DNA of 64,000 nt, from positions 1 to 64,000 of the forward strand of contig JADCFX010000013.1 in the NCBI GenBank assembly GCA_020249285.1. The letters are read 5' to 3'. This DNA comes from Roseomonas sp. (GTDB lineage: Bacteria; Pseudomonadota; Alphaproteobacteria; Acetobacterales; Acetobacteraceae). The translations under genes and the position numbers were made by a program. The notes beneath the pieces are model-generated. The model had not been told where the DNA came from and did not search any database. It was given only the letters and a program-made list of their open reading frames with translations. Shown piece by piece: positions 44,041 through 53,373 of this stretch; the stretch's first letter is position 1, and every line of letters starts with the position of its first letter.

Positions 44041-44058
44041 TTGTCATCTATATGTCAC
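44041..44058 (+). promoter_or_regulatory. Pho box (PhoB-binding site) before phnC
   Basis: TTGTCAT-CTAT-ATGTCAC is a two-half-site Pho box with 11-base spacing, close to the consensus CTGTCAT-N4-CTGTCAT. It ends 22 bases before the first phnC ATG. A weak -10 (TTGCTA, about 44066-44071) follows about 8 bases after it, the usual spacing when PhoB replaces the -35 box. This predicts phosphate-starvation control of phnCDEE. Confidence 0.8.
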
Positions 44059-44098
44059 ACAGCATTGCTAGGCCCCTGGCATGAAACCTGGGGTCTCC

Positions 44099-44896
44099 AT
44101 GCTGGAAGTTGAACGTCTGACGCGGCGCTTTGGCGCCAAGACTGCGGTGGATTCTGTCAGCTTGAGCATCCCTGCGGGGCAGATGGTGGGCGTTATTGGT
44201 CGTTCAGGCGCGGGGAAATCCACGCTGCTGCGTATGATCAACCGCCTGACGGAGCCCAGCGAAGGCCGCATCATTTTCGATGGCCAGGATGTGACTCAGC
44301 TTAAGGGCCGGGCTTTGCGCGATTGGCGCATGCGTTCCGCCATGATCTTCCAGCAATTCAACCTAGTGCAAAGGCTGGATGTGCTGACCAATGTGCTGGT
44401 CGGCCGGCTCAATCAGCGCCCAATGCTGTCTTCCATGTTCAAAATGTTCACTGCCGAAGAACGCGCCATGGCGCTGACCGCTTTGGACCGATTTGATCTG
44501 GCCGAGGCCGCGCTGCAACGCGCGGATACACTTTCCGGCGGGCAGCAGCAGCGGGTCGCGATTGCGCGCGCGCTGATGCAGAACCCGCGCCTGATCCTGG
44601 CCGATGAGCCGATTGCCTCGCTCGACCCGCGCAATTCAAAAATTGTGATGGATGCGCTGCGCGATGTTAATCGCGATGGCCTGACGGTGCTGGTCAATCT
44701 GCATGATCTGACCACGGCGCGCAATTATTGCGACCGCATTGTCGCGCTGAATGCCGGGCGGGTGGTGTTTGATGGCCCTCCCGCGGAACTCACCGCCGCC
44801 CGCATCCGCGAGGTTTATGGCGTGACCGAAGAAGAATTCGCCGAAGAAGCCGCGCTGGCTGTCGGCGCCACACCGCATCAGCTTGCGGTGGCTTGA
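44099..44896 (+). CDS. phnC: Phosphonate ABC transporter ATP-binding protein
   Basis: The ATPase of a phosphonate/phosphite importer, 265 residues from the ATG at 44099. It has Walker A '[17 protein letters not shown]', Q-loop '[17 protein letters not shown]', signature '[17 protein letters not shown]', Walker B '[13 protein letters not shown]' and the H-loop '[13 protein letters not shown]'. The phrase '[16 protein letters not shown]' is typical of PhnC. An in-frame ATG at 44081 is also possible, but a transcript from the Pho-box promoter would start close to it. The gene is followed by phnD and two phnE genes. Confidence 0.95.
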   Translation: MLEVERLTRRFGAKTAVDSVSLSIPAGQMVGVIGRSGAGKSTLLRMINRLTEPSEGRIIFDGQDVTQLKGRALRDWRMRSAMIFQQFNLVQRLDVLTNVLVGRLNQRPMLSSMFKMFTAEERAMALTALDRFDLAEAALQRADTLSGGQQQRVAIARALMQNPRLILADEPIASLDPRNSKIVMDALRDVNRDGLTVLVNLHDLTTARNYCDRIVALNAGRVVFDGPPAELTAARIREVYGVTEEEFAEEAALAVGATPHQLAVA

Positions 44897-44925
44897 ACCA
44901 CATCCCCCCAAAAGGAGATTGCGAG

Positions 44926-45924
44926 ATGATCACCCGTCGTTCGCTGGCCGGGCTTGCCGCTGGCGCTGCCCTGCTTCCCAGCCTTGCCCAGGCACAGGCC
45001 TGGAACCCGCGCCGCACGGAAAGCTTCGCCGAAGCCTTCCCCGCGCCGGGCCGCCGCCCTTGGGCGGAACAAGTGCCGCAGCTTCGTGTTGGGCTGCTGG
45101 GCGGTGAGAATGAAGCTGATCGCATGGGCCGTTTCGGCGCCTATCGCGAATTGCTGGAACGCACCTTTGGTGTGCCGGTGCGGCTGTTCCCAGCATCTGA
45201 CTATGCCGGTGTGCTGCAAGCCTTCAGCGCGAAGCAGATTGAAGTCGCGTCCCTTGGGCCTTCAGGCTATGCCGGCGCCTGGCTTGATACCAATGGCGGG
45301 GTTGAGCCGCTGCTCACTGCCGAGGAATCGGATAGCTCCATTTCCTACATCGCGGTGATGGTGGTGCGCGCCGATTCAGGCATTACCAATCTGGAACAGA
45401 TGCGCGGCAAGTCGCTCGCCTGGGCGGATGCCAATTCCACTTCCGGCTATCTGATTCCGCGCTTCGCGCTGCGTCGTGGCGGTATTGCGGTGGATGGCAA
45501 TGCCTATTTCTCCCGCACCGGCTTTGCGGGCGGGCATGAACAGGGCGTGGTTGCCGTGTTGCAGCGCCAATATGATGCGGCCGTGACTTGGGCATCCGGC
45601 CAGGGTGATCAGGCACAAGGCTTCAGCCGTGGCAATCTGCGCGCCATGGTTGATAAGGGCATGCTGAACATGGGCGATCTGCGGATCATCTGGCGGTCCG
45701 AACCCATTGTGAATGGTCCGATCTCAGCGCGGACTGATCTTCCTGAAGCCTTCAAGGAGGATTTCAAGCGCTTCCACCTTGCTTTGCCCAAGGCGCATCC
45801 GGACATTTATCGGCAAATCGAACGCGGTGCTGGCACGGGCTATCGTGAAGTGCGGCACCAGGATTACGACCTGATCGTTGAAATCCGCCGTGAGGAAGCC
45901 GCAGCGCGTCGTCGCCGTTCCTGA
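44926..45924 (+). CDS. phnD: Phosphonate-binding periplasmic protein
   Basis: The 332-residue solute-binding protein begins MITRRSLAGLAAGAAL, a signal peptide that contains a twin arginine. It shows 'LRVGLLGGENEADRMGRFGA', 'LFPASDYAGVLQAFSAKQIE', 'ASLGPSGYAGA' and 'KSLAWADANSTSGYLIPRF', the PhnD pattern for binding phosphonate or phosphite. The ATG at 44926 was chosen over one at 44893 because AGGAG lies at the right distance and the signal peptide begins there. It is the second gene of the phnCDEE operon. Confidence 0.95.
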   Translation: MITRRSLAGLAAGAALLPSLAQAQAWNPRRTESFAEAFPAPGRRPWAEQVPQLRVGLLGGENEADRMGRFGAYRELLERTFGVPVRLFPASDYAGVLQAFSAKQIEVASLGPSGYAGAWLDTNGGVEPLLTAEESDSSISYIAVMVVRADSGITNLEQMRGKSLAWADANSTSGYLIPRFALRRGGIAVDGNAYFSRTGFAGGHEQGVVAVLQRQYDAAVTWASGQGDQAQGFSRGNLRAMVDKGMLNMGDLRIIWRSEPIVNGPISARTDLPEAFKEDFKRFHLALPKAHPDIYRQIERGAGTGYREVRHQDYDLIVEIRREEAAARRRRS

Positions 45925-45926
45925 GT

Positions 45927-46829
45927 ATGCAAGAAGCCTATGCCACCAGCCTTCCCGCGGTAATCCGCGGGGAGGAAGCCTTTCAGGCGGCCCGCCGCCA
46001 AAAGCGCAATGCCGCGCTTTTGGGCGCGGCGGTGGTATCAGTGTGCCTGATTGTTGCTGCCTGGGTCAGTGAGGCGCATCCCGCGACATTATGGGCCGGG
46101 CTGCCGCGTATTTTTGAATATTTCACCCGCATCCTGCCCGATTTGCGCTGGGCTGCGCTGTTTGCGAGTGCGGCGACCGAGGGTTCCATCGCCTTCTGGT
46201 TCTATCGCCTGCCGGAATGGGCGCTGTTGATTGTGGAGACTGCCAATATGGCGGCATTGGCTACGCTGCTGGGTTCAGCGGTTTCCCTGCTGCTGGCGTT
46301 TCCTGCCGCGCGCAATATCGCGCCTTCAGGTCTTGTCTATAACCTCACGCGCCGCTTTCTGGAGGCGCTGCGCACCATTCCCGAAATCGTCTATGCGCTG
46401 ATTTTCGTCTGGGCCTTTGGCGTTGGTGCACTGGCGGGCATTTTGGCGATTGCGCTCCACAGCGCCGGCGCCAATGGCAAGCTATTCGCCGAGGCGATTG
46501 AGAATGCCGATATGAAGCCCTGGGATGGTGTGACCTCCGCCGGTGGCAGTTGGTTTGCCGCCTGCCGCTTCGCCATTCTGCCGCAAGTGCTGCCCAATAT
46601 CCTGTCCTATCTGCTGCTGCGTTTTGAAGTGAATATCCGCTCCGCCAGCGTGATCGGCTTTGTTGGCGCCGGCGGCATTGGTGAGGAGCTCTATAAGGTG
46701 ATCTCCTTCAATTATTATGAGGAAATCAGCGCCATCATCCTGCTGATCATCCTGACGGTTGCCTGTGTTGACCTGCTCTCCGAAAAGCTGCGCCACGCCG
46801 CAATTGGCCGGCTGGAGGCTGCGCGATGA
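45927..46829 (+). CDS. phnE: Phosphonate ABC transporter permease, first copy
   Basis: The 300-residue inner-membrane permease begins two bases after phnD. After a 30-residue cytoplasmic lead it has about six helices with the typical 'PEWALLIVETANMAALATLLG' and the ATPase-contacting EAA loop near 'NADMKPWDGVTSAGGSW'. The end reads 'RSASVIGFVGAGGIGEELYK', a PhnE hallmark. Its TGA overlaps the start of the second permease gene (ATGA). Confidence 0.93.
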   Translation: MQEAYATSLPAVIRGEEAFQAARRQKRNAALLGAAVVSVCLIVAAWVSEAHPATLWAGLPRIFEYFTRILPDLRWAALFASAATEGSIAFWFYRLPEWALLIVETANMAALATLLGSAVSLLLAFPAARNIAPSGLVYNLTRRFLEALRTIPEIVYALIFVWAFGVGALAGILAIALHSAGANGKLFAEAIENADMKPWDGVTSAGGSWFAACRFAILPQVLPNILSYLLLRFEVNIRSASVIGFVGAGGIGEELYKVISFNYYEEISAIILLIILTVACVDLLSEKLRHAAIGRLEAAR

Positions 46830-47653
46830 GCGAGAGCAGCATCACCACTTGGCGCACCCGCATGCCGGACGCCTTCGGGCCTGGGCCTTTCCGGCTGGGC
46901 TTGCGCTTTCTGGGCCTGGCGCTGTTCCTGGTTTGGTTTATCGGCACGCTCTGGTATTTTGATTTCTCGCCGACACGGCTTTGGAATGGCCTGAGCGGGC
47001 TTGGCAAGATTCTTGTGCTGATGATCCCACCCTCCCCCGGGGAGCTTTGGGTCGAGATCATGAAGGGCATGGCGGAGAGTGTCGCCATGGCGTTTCTCGG
47101 CACTTTTCTGGCCGCCATTGTCGCCATTCCGCTGGGCTTCATGGGGGCGCGCAATGTGGTGACGGTCACGCTGCTGCGCTTTTCCTTCCGGCGCGTGCTG
47201 GATGGTATGCGCGGCGTGGATCAATTGATTTGGGCGCTGGCTTTCGTGCGCGCGGTGGGGCTTGGGCCACTGGCCGGGGTGCTCGCGATTTTCGTCTCGG
47301 ATATCGGGATATTGTCGAAGCTTTATTCGGAAGCCATCGAGAACGCCGAAAAGCGCCAGGCAGAAGGTGTAACCGCCGCTGGTGGCGGGCGCCTGCTTGG
47401 TATCCGCTTCGGGATTCTGCCGCAGGTGGCACCCGTCATGCTGGCCCAGGCGCTGTATTTCTTTGAAAGCAATACGCGTTCCGCTTCCATCCTTGGCGTG
47501 GTGGGCGCGGGCGGGATTGGGCTGCAAATCGCCGAGCGGATTCGCGTGCGCCATTGGGATGAGGTGGCCTTCATCATCATCCTGATGATCCTGACGGTCG
47601 CCGCAATTGACTGGATTTCCGGGCGCATCCGCCGCCGGCTTATCACCGCCTGA
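46826..47653 (+). CDS. phnE: Phosphonate ABC transporter permease, second copy
   Basis: The 275-residue permease is a diverged paralogue of the preceding gene: 'MAESVAMAFLGTFLAAIVAI', 'LDGMRGVDQLIWALAFVRAV', EAA loop 'IENAEKRQAEGVTAAGG' and 'RSASILGVVGAGGIGLQIAE'. The two different permeases likely form a heterodimeric channel served by PhnC, as in other phnCDE1E2 systems. It ends the operon; no C-P lyase genes follow, so the cargo may be phosphite or phosphonate used by enzymes encoded elsewhere. Confidence 0.93.
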   Translation: MSESSITTWRTRMPDAFGPGPFRLGLRFLGLALFLVWFIGTLWYFDFSPTRLWNGLSGLGKILVLMIPPSPGELWVEIMKGMAESVAMAFLGTFLAAIVAIPLGFMGARNVVTVTLLRFSFRRVLDGMRGVDQLIWALAFVRAVGLGPLAGVLAIFVSDIGILSKLYSEAIENAEKRQAEGVTAAGGGRLLGIRFGILPQVAPVMLAQALYFFESNTRSASILGVVGAGGIGLQIAERIRVRHWDEVAFIIILMILTVAAIDWISGRIRRRLITA

Positions 47654-47731
47654 ACGGCCCGGAGCCATTCCCGGGGTGACGGCGGTGCCTAATCCAGCCT
47701 AGGCTTCCCATAGGGGGAAACCGGGACGGGC

Positions 47732-49252
47732 ATGAGCGAGGCAACGCCGCAAGGCGGCATATTCAGCATCAGTGGCCGGCAATGGCTGATCCTGCTGATG
47801 GTGCAATTGGCCAATCTGCTGTTCGGCATGACCATCACGCTGGCCAATCTTGTGCTGCCGGATATGCGGGGCGCGCTTTCGGCCACGCAGGATGAAATCT
47901 CCTGGGTCATTACGCTCAATCTGGTGGCGACAGCGGTGGCAACCCCGGTGACAGGATGGCTCGCGAGCCGGCTTGGCTGGCGCAATCTGATGTTCGGCAC
48001 GGTGCTTGGCTTCACCATCTGTTCGCTGCTGTGCGGCTTGGCGACCAGCCTTGATATGCTGATCCTGGCGCGGATTGGTCAGGGTGCTTTTGGCGCGCCA
48101 ATCATGCCCATGGGGCAGGCCATATTGCTTGCTTCCTTCCCGAAGCACTTGCAGCCAACCGCGATTGTAATCTGGGGCGTGGGCGCGGTGTTCGGCCCCG
48201 TGCTTGGCCCTATTCTGGGCGCCATGGCGACCGAGGCCTGGAATTGGCGGGCGGCGTTTTTCATGATTGTGCCACCGGGCATCGCAACCTTGGTCTGCAT
48301 TTGGTTCGCTTTATCCGACAGGACCGAACGCAAGCCCGTTTCCTTCGATTGGACTGGCTTTCTGGCGCTTTCGATTGCCATCATCTGCATCCAGCTTATT
48401 TTGGATCGCGGCCAAAGGCTTGATTGGTTCGAAGCGCCGGAAATGATCGCCTGCGCCGTGATTGGCGCCATCAGCTTTTATGTCTTCATCGCACATTGCC
48501 TGACCGCGCAGGCACCGTTCCTCAATCCCAGGCTTTTCCTGGATCGAAATTTTGCCATCGGCACGGCTATCGCTTTCGTCATGGGGATGCTGGCCTTCAC
48601 CAGCCTCACGCTATTCCCGACCATGCTGCATGATTTGCGCGGCTATCCGGATAATGCGGTGAGTATCCTGATCGCGGCGCGCGGCATGGGGAATTGGGTG
48701 GCCTTTCTGGTGGTGGTGCAACTGACCCGCTGGGCGCCGCGCTTCACCATTGGGCTTGGGTTATTCTTCCAAGCGCTATCAGGATTCTGGATGGCGCAAT
48801 TCGACATCAACGTGACAGAAAGCCAAATCTTCTGGTCGCATCTGCTGCAAGGTTTTGGCCAATCCATCGCCTTTACGCCCATGACCGTGATGGCGTTTTC
48901 GACGCTACCCGCGCATCAGGTGACCGAAGGTTCAGCCATTTTTACGCTCATGCGCAATTTCGGATCGAGCCTGTTCATTTCCATCGCAGTGATGATGCTG
49001 ATCCGTTCCACCAGCGAAAACTACGCGCGGCTTGGGGAATTCGTCACCCCCTACAACAAGCTGCTGAGCCTGCCGAATTTCCCGGCGAGTTGGGATCTGG
49101 AAAGCGCATCCGGCCTGTTCCGCCTGGCGGGAGAAATCCAGCGCCAGGCAGCGATGATCGGCTATGTGAACGCCTTTTATCTGATGGCGGCAACGGCGGC
49201 GGTCAGCGTGCCGCTGGCCTTCTTCATGCAAAAGGCGAAGCGGCTCGCTTAG
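47732..49252 (+). CDS. DHA2-type MFS multidrug exporter (EmrB-like)
   Basis: The 506-residue carrier has about fourteen helices and motifs of the EmrB/QacA group: 'QLANLLFGMTITLANLVLPD', 'SWVITLNLVATAVATPVTGW' and the motif A region 'GWLASRLGWRNLMFGTV', with antiporter motif C-like 'GPVLGPILGA'. It probably exports drugs or other toxic organics by proton antiport. No membrane fusion partner (EmrA) gene is adjacent. Its TAG overlaps the TAA of the convergent DUF169 gene. Confidence 0.92.
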   Translation: MSEATPQGGIFSISGRQWLILLMVQLANLLFGMTITLANLVLPDMRGALSATQDEISWVITLNLVATAVATPVTGWLASRLGWRNLMFGTVLGFTICSLLCGLATSLDMLILARIGQGAFGAPIMPMGQAILLASFPKHLQPTAIVIWGVGAVFGPVLGPILGAMATEAWNWRAAFFMIVPPGIATLVCIWFALSDRTERKPVSFDWTGFLALSIAIICIQLILDRGQRLDWFEAPEMIACAVIGAISFYVFIAHCLTAQAPFLNPRLFLDRNFAIGTAIAFVMGMLAFTSLTLFPTMLHDLRGYPDNAVSILIAARGMGNWVAFLVVVQLTRWAPRFTIGLGLFFQALSGFWMAQFDINVTESQIFWSHLLQGFGQSIAFTPMTVMAFSTLPAHQVTEGSAIFTLMRNFGSSLFISIAVMMLIRSTSENYARLGEFVTPYNKLLSLPNFPASWDLESASGLFRLAGEIQRQAAMIGYVNAFYLMAATAAVSVPLAFFMQKAKRLA

Positions 49253-50061
49253 CTTTTGCCCGCATAGGATTTCGCCATGCCATCCGCGGGATCGGCCTGC
49301 GGGCCATAGGGCATGATGGGGTAGCGCAGCCCCGCCTTGGAAAGGCCGAGCAAGCCTTCCACGGCGCGCGCCAAATCCTCGGGCGGGCAGGCCATCAGCA
49401 TTTCATCATCGGCCACACCGCCATAACGGCGTTCAGCATAGCAGGGGATAGAAAGGCAGACCGTGCGATCACGCAAGGCGCGGCCCCAGGAATCGGCGCA
49501 GGCGCTTTCCCCGGTGATGGAAAAATCATAGCGCTTGTAATTCTTCCATTGCAGCCCGTTGATGAACAGGATCATTTGCGCGGGATTAGCGTAGAACAGG
49601 CAGATATCCGGCGGATCAAGCCGTGCGGCGCGTAAGGGCGCCACCACCAGGCCCTTATAGCGCGCAGGCACGCGCGGCATTTGCGCCTGATGGAGCCGCC
49701 CCGCTTCGCGGTTTTCAAACCAAACGCCTTCGAATTTACGGCCCGACAGATAAAGTTCTGATGGTTCGTTCAAGCCAATCACGCCGCCGCAATTGCTGAA
49801 CCCCGGCACGTTTTCTTCCGTGATGCCCAGCGTGAAACCCGCGATGCGCGCATGGGTTACCAATTGGCAGGTGGAGAATTTCTTGCCCTCGGTCGGGCGG
49901 CGGAGCCCGGGGATTTTCGCCATTTCCTCGGCGTCATCAAACAGCTTCATGCCGATGGGAAAGGTGCGCAGCTTCAGCAATTCGCCAAGCTGGCGGGCCA
50001 ATTCGGCAATGGCCTTGGCATCAAGCGCTGGTTTTTCGGCAGTGGGCAGGGCATCGGGCAT
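49249..50061 (-). CDS. DUF169 family protein
   Basis: The 270-residue cytoplasmic protein has DUF169 features: 'LGELLKLRTFPIGMKLFDDA' (family 'P.gv....' opening), cysteine-containing 'KFSTCQLVTHARIAGFTLGI' and 'PGFSNCGGVIGL', and 'DICLFYANPAQMILFINGLQ'. Its paired cysteines suggest metal or cluster binding, but the function is unknown. It converges on the MFS exporter gene with overlapping stop codons, and lies 21 bases downstream of pdeM on the same strand. Confidence 0.88.
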   Translation of the reverse strand: MPDALPTAEKPALDAKAIAELARQLGELLKLRTFPIGMKLFDDAEEMAKIPGLRRPTEGKKFSTCQLVTHARIAGFTLGITEENVPGFSNCGGVIGLNEPSELYLSGRKFEGVWFENREAGRLHQAQMPRVPARYKGLVVAPLRAARLDPPDICLFYANPAQMILFINGLQWKNYKRYDFSITGESACADSWGRALRDRTVCLSIPCYAERRYGGVADDEMLMACPPEDLARAVEGLLGLSKAGLRYPIMPYGPQADPADGMAKSYAGKS

Positions 50062-50082
50062 GGCTGGTTCCTCCAGCCCCCA

Positions 50083-50793
50083 TCATGGCCCCTGTTGCGG
50101 TACGGCGCCATGCCCCCGCCTAGCCGCGAGGGGGAAGGAATAAAGCCGTTCCTCCCCCAGCAGAAAGGCGCGGCCCCCTTGCGGGAAAAGTCGGGCGATG
50201 GCGGGGTCTGTCACGCAAAGTCCGCCGGTGAAGGCGCCAAAGGCCGGCATGATCACACGGCGCGGATTGGCCACAAAACAGGGGCGGGAAATGCCGCCCG
50301 CCCGCGTGGGCGCTGTGGCCTTGGGGTGCAAGTGCCCGGCGATTTCCGGCGGCGCCTGACGCGAAAAGGGGCTTGGGATATGGCGGAAGGTGATAGGGCC
50401 CTGGCGCCATTCTGCCACCGCCTGGCCAGGCAAGTCACACGGCGGCGCGGGGTCGTGGTTGCCAAGCACCCAAATAGGATCCAGCCCATCCAGAAGCCTG
50501 AGCAGCGCCGCACGATCCGCAGCATCCAGCCGCGCCGCACCATCGGCGTCATGGAAACTATCGCCCAGGAAAACCAGGCGCGCGGGGTTATAGCGCCGGA
50601 TCAGTAGCGCCAGCCGCGCGAGGGTTTCGCGCGTATCATAAGGCGGCAGGAAATAGCCGGCGCGGGCAAAGGCACTCGCCTTTTCCAGATGCAAATCCGC
50701 GACGCATAGCAGCTTTTGCGATGGCCAATGCAGCACACCGGCGGGGTCCAGCATGACGCGTTCCGCGCCCATATGCAGCGGCGCGGCATTCAT
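50083..50793 (-). CDS. pdeM: Ligase-associated DNA damage response endonuclease PdeM
   Basis: The 236-residue calcineurin-like metallophosphoesterase has 'CVADLHLEKASAFARAG', 'VFLGDSFHD', 'WVLGNHDPAP' and 'IAGHLHPKA', the full two-metal site. It belongs to the four-part bacterial module of PdeM, Lhr-type helicase, MBL exonuclease and ATP-dependent ligase. Its ATG overlaps the stop of the helicase gene (ATGA), so the two are coupled. All partners are present nearby. Confidence 0.94.
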   Translation of the reverse strand: MNAAPLHMGAERVMLDPAGVLHWPSQKLLCVADLHLEKASAFARAGYFLPPYDTRETLARLALLIRRYNPARLVFLGDSFHDADGAARLDAADRAALLRLLDGLDPIWVLGNHDPAPPCDLPGQAVAEWRQGPITFRHIPSPFSRQAPPEIAGHLHPKATAPTRAGGISRPCFVANPRRVIMPAFGAFTGGLCVTDPAIARLFPQGGRAFLLGEERLYSFPLAARRGHGAVPQQGP

Positions 50794-53324
50794 GAGGCGC
50801 GCCTTGGGGCTGAACGGATGAAGCGCGACCGCCGCGCCTCACGCGGCCTTGGGCGGGCAGAGGCACCGCGCGTGGTGATGCCATCGGTCATGTCGGCGAG
50901 CGTTTCGCCAAATTCTTCCGCGCCATCGGTGGCTTCCGCGACCAAGGCAGCGGCTTCCGCAAGCAGCGCATCTTCCGCGCCGCCCGCCACCCATTCGCGG
51001 CCTTCTTCAATCAGCGCCGGCACGGCCAGCGGCGAAACACGCGAGAGCGCCCGATGCGTGATGCGCCCCTGAATACGTGCCAGGAGGCCGGCGATGCGCG
51101 CCACATCGGTCAGACCCCGCGCGGCTTCTTCGCGCGTGGCGCGCAGCAGAATATGGTCCGGTTCATGCCGGCGCAAAACATCATAGATCAAATCAGCATT
51201 CATCGTCATTTGCCGGCCCGATTTCGCCAGCCCCGGATGGTGTTTTTCAAGCAAGCCCGCAATGGTTGCGATATTGCGGAAGCTCCGCCGCAGCATGGAG
51301 GATTCCGCGAGCCATTCTTCCATCTCATCGCCCAAAATATCCTCAGCGAAAAGCTGTTCCACATGGCGCGGTTCAAAAGCGGACCAAATGGCCAGCACGT
51401 AATCTGTGCCCACATAGCCAAGCGGCCCCATGCCAAGCTTCTCCATGCGCTTCGTCACTAAAAGCCCAAGCGTTTGATGGGCAAGCCGCCCTTCAAACGT
51501 ATAGGCCACCAAAAACCAGCGACCGCCGCGCGGAAAGGTTTCAACCAAAAGCCCGTCGCGCGGTGGCAATTCACTCCGCAGGCTTTGCAGCCTGAGCCAT
51601 TCCTGCACCGGCGCCGGCAAATGCGCCCAACGCGTGGGATCATGCAAAATGGCGCGCACCCTTGCGGCGAGCCAGGTAGTGAGCGGCATGCGGCTGCCGG
51701 CATAAACCGGCACGCGCGGTTCATCGCCACCGCCGGGGCTGACAATCACCGCTGTAGGATCAAGCCTTTCATAACGCACCACCTGGCCGGCAAACAAAAA
51801 ACAATCGCCGGGCGCGAGTGTGGAGACAAACCATTCCTCAACCTCACCCAAAGTGCCGCCGCCACGAAACCGCACCTTGATCATGGGTGTTTCGACAATG
51901 GTGCCTAGGTTCAGGCGAAATTGCCGTGCTACGCGCGCATCGCGGATATGCAGCCTTCCTTCGGAATCGCGGAACAAGCGGCGGAAGCGTTCATAGGATG
52001 CCAGCGCATAACCGCCATCTTCGACAAAGCGCACCACATCATCGAAATCACGCCGCGTGAGTGCGGCATAGGGCGCGGCGCGGATCACCTCGGCATAAAG
52101 CGCATCTGGGTGAAAAGGCGCGTGGCAGGCCATGGCCAGCACATGCTGCGCCAGCACATCCAAGCCACCAGGGCGCGGCGGATCGCCATCCAATTCGCCA
52201 GCCGCCACGGCTTCCATCGCGGCCACGCATTCAATCACCTCAAACCGATTGGCCGGCACCAACACAGCGTGGGAAGGTTCATCCATGCGGTGATTGGCGC
52301 GCCCCACGCGCTGCAATAGCCGCGCGACACCTTTGGGCGCGCCAATCTGGATCACCTGATCCACATCGCCCCAATCAATGCCGAGATCGAGTGACGCAGT
52401 CGCCACCACCGCACGCAGTTTGCCCGCCGCCATGGCCGCTTCCACCTTGCGGCGCTGGTCAATTTCCAGGCTGCCATGATGCAGTGCGATGGGCAGTGCC
52501 GCTTCATTCAAGCGCCAGAGTGCGGCGAAGCAAAGCTCTGCTTGCGCGCGGGTATTGACGAAAACAATCGTGACGCGCGCGGCTTCGATGCGGCGATAAA
52601 CTTCTGGCATCGAAGCCAGGCCCATGTGGCCGCCCCAGGGCAGATGGCCTTCGGGCAACTGTAAATCAAATACTGGCGCGGCACCCGATTCCGCTGTGAT
52701 CAGCCGGACAGATTCTGCCCGCGCATCCGGCGCCAACCAGGCGCGCAAGGCATCGGGCACGGCAACAGTGGCGGAAAGCCCGATGCGCTTTGCATCTGGC
52801 GCCAGCACCGCAAGGCGCGAAAGGCACAACGCCAATTGATCACCGCGCTTGGTGCCGGCCAAAGCGTGGATTTCATCAATGATGATGCCGCCGAGGCCTG
52901 CAAAAAATTCCCGCGCCTCGGGCTGAGAAAGCAAAAGCGTCAGGCTTTCCGGCGTGGTCAGCAGAATATGCGGCGGTGCGGCGCGTTGCCGTGCGCGGCG
53001 ATTGGCGGGTGTATCGCCGGTGCGGGTTTCAACGCGCATGGGCAGCGCCATGTCCTCAATCGGCGCCATCAGATTGCGCGCAATATCCACCGCGAGCGCC
53101 TTGAGCGGCGAGATATAAAGCGTGTGCAAGCCTTCGCGAGGCGCCGCCGCCAAATCCACCAGCGTCGGCAAAAAACCGGCCAAAGTCTTGCCCCCGCCGG
53201 TAGGTGCCACCAGCAGCGCATGATCACCGCCCGCCACTGCCGCCAGAACATCAAGCTGATGCGCACGCGGCTGCCAGCCACGCGCCGCAAACCAGCCGGC
53301 AAAAGGTTCTGGTAATGTTCGCAT
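50790..53324 (-). CDS. Ligase-associated DNA damage response DEXH helicase (Lhr-like)
   Basis: The 844-residue helicase has Walker A 'APTGGGKTLAGFLPTL', 'TLYISPLKALAVDIARN', DEIH box 'IIIDEIHALAGTKRGDQL', motif III 'LSATVAVPDALRAWL', and 'VNTRAQAELCFAAL' with 'DLGIDWGDVDQVIQIGAPKG' in the second RecA domain, then 'QRVGRANHRMDEP'. The C-terminal winged-helix and DUF4145-like 'Lhr core' part follow. It translocates on single-stranded DNA in repair. It is divergent from the exonuclease gene (49-base gap) and overlaps pdeM. Confidence 0.96.
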   Translation of the reverse strand: MRTLPEPFAGWFAARGWQPRAHQLDVLAAVAGGDHALLVAPTGGGKTLAGFLPTLVDLAAAPREGLHTLYISPLKALAVDIARNLMAPIEDMALPMRVETRTGDTPANRRARQRAAPPHILLTTPESLTLLLSQPEAREFFAGLGGIIIDEIHALAGTKRGDQLALCLSRLAVLAPDAKRIGLSATVAVPDALRAWLAPDARAESVRLITAESGAAPVFDLQLPEGHLPWGGHMGLASMPEVYRRIEAARVTIVFVNTRAQAELCFAALWRLNEAALPIALHHGSLEIDQRRKVEAAMAAGKLRAVVATASLDLGIDWGDVDQVIQIGAPKGVARLLQRVGRANHRMDEPSHAVLVPANRFEVIECVAAMEAVAAGELDGDPPRPGGLDVLAQHVLAMACHAPFHPDALYAEVIRAAPYAALTRRDFDDVVRFVEDGGYALASYERFRRLFRDSEGRLHIRDARVARQFRLNLGTIVETPMIKVRFRGGGTLGEVEEWFVSTLAPGDCFLFAGQVVRYERLDPTAVIVSPGGGDEPRVPVYAGSRMPLTTWLAARVRAILHDPTRWAHLPAPVQEWLRLQSLRSELPPRDGLLVETFPRGGRWFLVAYTFEGRLAHQTLGLLVTKRMEKLGMGPLGYVGTDYVLAIWSAFEPRHVEQLFAEDILGDEMEEWLAESSMLRRSFRNIATIAGLLEKHHPGLAKSGRQMTMNADLIYDVLRRHEPDHILLRATREEAARGLTDVARIAGLLARIQGRITHRALSRVSPLAVPALIEEGREWVAGGAEDALLAEAAALVAEATDGAEEFGETLADMTDGITTRGASARPRPREARRSRFIRSAPRRAS

Positions 53325-53373
53325 TTGGCGCTATCTATGGCGTGACCCGCCCTTGAGGCAAGACCGGAACCGC

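Noticed and set aside
46715..47668. 317-residue open frame antisense to the second phnE
   Set aside because: Opposite strand carries a clear permease with EAA loop; the antisense frame has no hydrophobic helices or motif.
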